This document shows positions 12,220-13,870 of a stretch of DNA of 13,870 nt, in pieces. The position numbers were made by a program, and so were the translations under genes. The notes beneath the pieces are model-generated. The model was not told the DNA's origin, ran no database searches, and saw only the letters and a list, made by a program, of their open reading frames with translations. The DNA lies in assembly GCA_964432995.1 (NCBI GenBank), contig CAYSPU010000158.1, positions 1 through 13,870 of the forward strand, given 5' to 3'. The DNA is from CAYSPU01 sp964432995. GTDB lineage: Bacteria > Verrucomicrobiota > Verrucomicrobiia > Limisphaerales > JAHDYP01. Each line of letters starts with the position of its first letter. Within the stretch, counting starts at the first letter, position 1.

Positions 12220-13870
12220 CCTTCTGGGACAACGGGAGGCCTTGGAACTCCTCGAACGCCTGCGGACCACAGTGCGCGCGTTTGGCGCCCGCGAGGCCGA
12301 ACTCGAACACGACTACCGGACACAGTCCGCCGCGGCGAGCAGGAGGAGTGAAACCGCAACCGCCCGCGAGGACGAACAACTCGCGGACGCCCTGGCGACC
12401 GCCGACCAGAGGTATCAGGCCGAGCGGGAGCGGTGCCGGTCGCGCTTCGAACAACGCCAGACCCGGATCGCCCGGGCACATCGAACGACTCACCGACAGG
12501 CGATCAAGTCTGTCGAGCACGAGGAAGGCCGACTCCGGTACACCATCCAGAAGCACTTGCTCGAAGCAGAGCGTCGGCGCGACACCGAACTCGCCGCCGC
12601 GGCGGCCGCCTGGACCGAGATGCAGCAGAAGGTCGCCGACAGCCGCGCCGCCTTCGAAACCCTCGAAGCGAGCGCCCAGCGGGCGTTTCGCGGCTACCGT
12701 GGCTTGGGGCGCGGGCGATCGCGAACGCCGGAACCGGCCGCCGGCGGTTCTCCGTCGGAGGAAGAGCGAGCGCTCGGCGAACTGGAAGACCTGCGGCAGC
12801 GGGTCGGCACCGGGCTGGACCGCTTCCGCAGGTTCATCCTGCCGCGCGTGTTTGGGCACCTGTCGATCTGGCTGTGGATTCTGGCGCTGCTGTTGGCTCA
12901 CGTCTGGCTGGTGGTCGTGGCCCCGCACCTCGGCATCCGGCCGTTCTCCCTCCAGCAGGTCGGCATTTCCGGACTTGCGCTGCTCGCCCTTCTCCTGGCC
13001 GTCTATGGGATCGGCGGGCGACGCGCTCGGCCGGCCGCCACGGCCATCGCCCATGACCTGGCGAAGGCCCGGCGCCTGCACGAGGTCTGCCTCGATCTGG
13101 CAACCGCTCGCCACGAACGGGAACAGGCGCGCGTCCTGTCCCAGTTCGAAGCCACCAAGACCCAACTCGAGCACGAATGGAAGAACGCGTCGGAAGCCGC
13201 CGGGAAGGACCGCGAGTCCCGCCCGAAAGCAGTCGACGAGAAGGCGGCGCGCGTCGCTGCGCGATGGGAACAACTCCACCGCGCTCGAGGAGAAGCGACG
13301 GAACGCGCGCATGCCGACACCGTGGCTGGCTTGCGACGCGAGAGCGAGGGGCGAAGGAAGCAGTCCCTGGAGACCGGGACCGCGACCCAGGCGAAACTCG
13401 CCGCCGAACATCAGGCCCGGTGGCAGACACTGATCACGGAATGGAAGGAAACCCTTCAGCCGATCTGCGCCGCTTTGCAGGAGGCGCAGGCCGGCGCCCA
13501 AGTCCGGTTCCCCGAATGGTCGGCACCCGGTTGGCACCAGTGGACACCCCCGGCCCAATTTCCCCATGCCGCCCCGTTCGGGCGTCTCGAGGTGAAGGTA
13601 AGAGAACTCGCCGAGGGCGCGCCCAAAGACCCCCGCCTGGCACTACCGTTGGCCTCCCCGTTCACCTTGCCCTTGCTGCTGACCTACCCTCTCCAAGGCT
13701 CGCTGCTCCTGGAGACCAACACCGCCGACGCCGATACCGCCGTCGCCGCCCTCAACAACGTCCTCTTCCGGCTGCTCTCCACCACGCCGCCCGGCAAACT
13801 GAGCTTCACCATCCTCGACCCCGCGGGGCTCGGACAGAATTTCGCCGGGCTGATGCACCTTGCCGACTAC
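12212..13870 (+). CDS. FtsK/SpoIIIE-type ATPase of an ESX/type VII-like system (N-terminal part, runs off the window)
   Basis: The frame is open from a GTG at 12212 to the last base: 553 codons with no stop. Residues 1-210 are an Arg/Glu/Ala/Gln-rich coiled coil. Two membrane spans follow (about 218-237, SIWLWILALLLAHVWLVVV; about 250-269, ISGLALLALLLAVYGIG). A second long coiled coil covers about 275-425. From about 455 an alpha/beta domain begins (FGRLEVKVREL, PLLLTYPLQGSLLLET, VAALNNVLFRLLSTTPPGKLSFTILDPAGLGQNFAGLMHLADY). That last segment is the conserved lead-in to the first motor domain of FtsK/SpoIIIE-like proteins; the Walker motifs would lie beyond the window. Such membrane-anchored hexameric motors drive WXG100 export in type VII secretion (EssC/EccC) or DNA translocation in FtsK. 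No FHA domain is visible, unlike EssC. The gene overlaps the upstream WXG-like gene by 8 bp. Confidence 0.82.
   Translation, partial: MSNLLGQREALELLERLRTTVRAFGAREAELEHDYRTQSAAASRRSETATAREDEQLADALATADQRYQAERERCRSRFEQRQTRIARAHRTTHRQAIKSVEHEEGRLRYTIQKHLLEAERRRDTELAAAAAAWTEMQQKVADSRAAFETLEASAQRAFRGYRGLGRGRSRTPEPAAGGSPSEEERALGELEDLRQRVGTGLDRFRRFILPRVFGHLSIWLWILALLLAHVWLVVVAPHLGIRPFSLQQVGISGLALLALLLAVYGIGGRRARPAATAIAHDLAKARRLHEVCLDLATARHEREQARVLSQFEATKTQLEHEWKNASEAAGKDRESRPKAVDEKAARVAARWEQLHRARGEATERAHADTVAGLRRESEGRRKQSLETGTATQAKLAAEHQARWQTLITEWKETLQPICAALQEAQAGAQVRFPEWSAPGWHQWTPPAQFPHAAPFGRLEVKVRELAEGAPKDPRLALPLASPFTLPLLLTYPLQGSLLLETNTADADTAVAALNNVLFRLLSTTPPGKLSFTILDPAGLGQNFAGLMHLADY

Noticed and set aside
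12188..13567. Minus-strand frame of 459 codons opposite the ATPase gene
   Set aside because: The plus frame shows membrane spans, coiled coil and an FtsK-type lead-in domain; the opposite frame is a shadow.

Overview
The window suggests a high-GC Gram-negative bacterium of the PVC group, most likely Verrucomicrobiota (Limisphaerales/Pedosphaerales type). The grounds are two prepilin-like proteins of the H-X9-DG type, a secreted protein with a VPDGG C-terminal sorting tail, and intergenic spacers crowded with many families of short repeats. This placement is inferred from protein style; no marker gene is present.

Layout: 1-712 has no gene and holds a three-copy, roughly 115-119-bp hairpin-bearing repeat and an exact 33-bp tandem duplication. 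At 713-1970 a small lipoprotein with a pseudopilin-like core is followed by a prepilin-type H-X9-DG protein. From 1971 to 2999 there is no gene, only dispersed repeats around a 100-N assembly gap flanked by near-identical 220/236-bp direct repeats. From 6742 down to 3000, on the minus strand, lie fabD (fatty acid synthesis), a SurA-type periplasmic chaperone/prolyl isomerase and pdxA (vitamin B6 synthesis); the surA-pdxA adjacency is also known from enterobacteria. Divergent from fabD, at 7115-7816, is a VPDSG/PEP-CTERM-type exported protein followed by a strong terminator. At 7982-8538 (minus) is a short, apparently frameshifted secreted protein related to phytase-esterase-like beta-propellers. 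At 9053-10557 a second prepilin-type protein is followed by a Cys-pair protein with one membrane anchor. After another repeat-rich spacer, 11150-13870 is a compact operon with overlapping genes.

The final operon is the most interesting part. It encodes a 90-aa WXG100-like helical-hairpin protein, a 193-aa helical protein with a Pro/Ala-rich tail, a 70-aa protein sharing the same W-x-D-x5-F-x3-F signature, and a large ATPase of the FtsK/SpoIIIE (EssC/EccC-like) type. The ATPase has a GTG start missed by simple ATG searches and runs off the right edge. Together these look like a type VII secretion (ESX)-like module in a diderm bacterium, with two small helical partners instead of one and a coiled-coil region in place of the usual FHA domains on the ATPase.

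The spacers carry at least eight repeat families: hairpin elements of about 30-115 bp and phrase-like tandem motifs of period 7, 8, 10 and 33 bp. Several reach into gene ends, including the pdxA and fabD C-termini.
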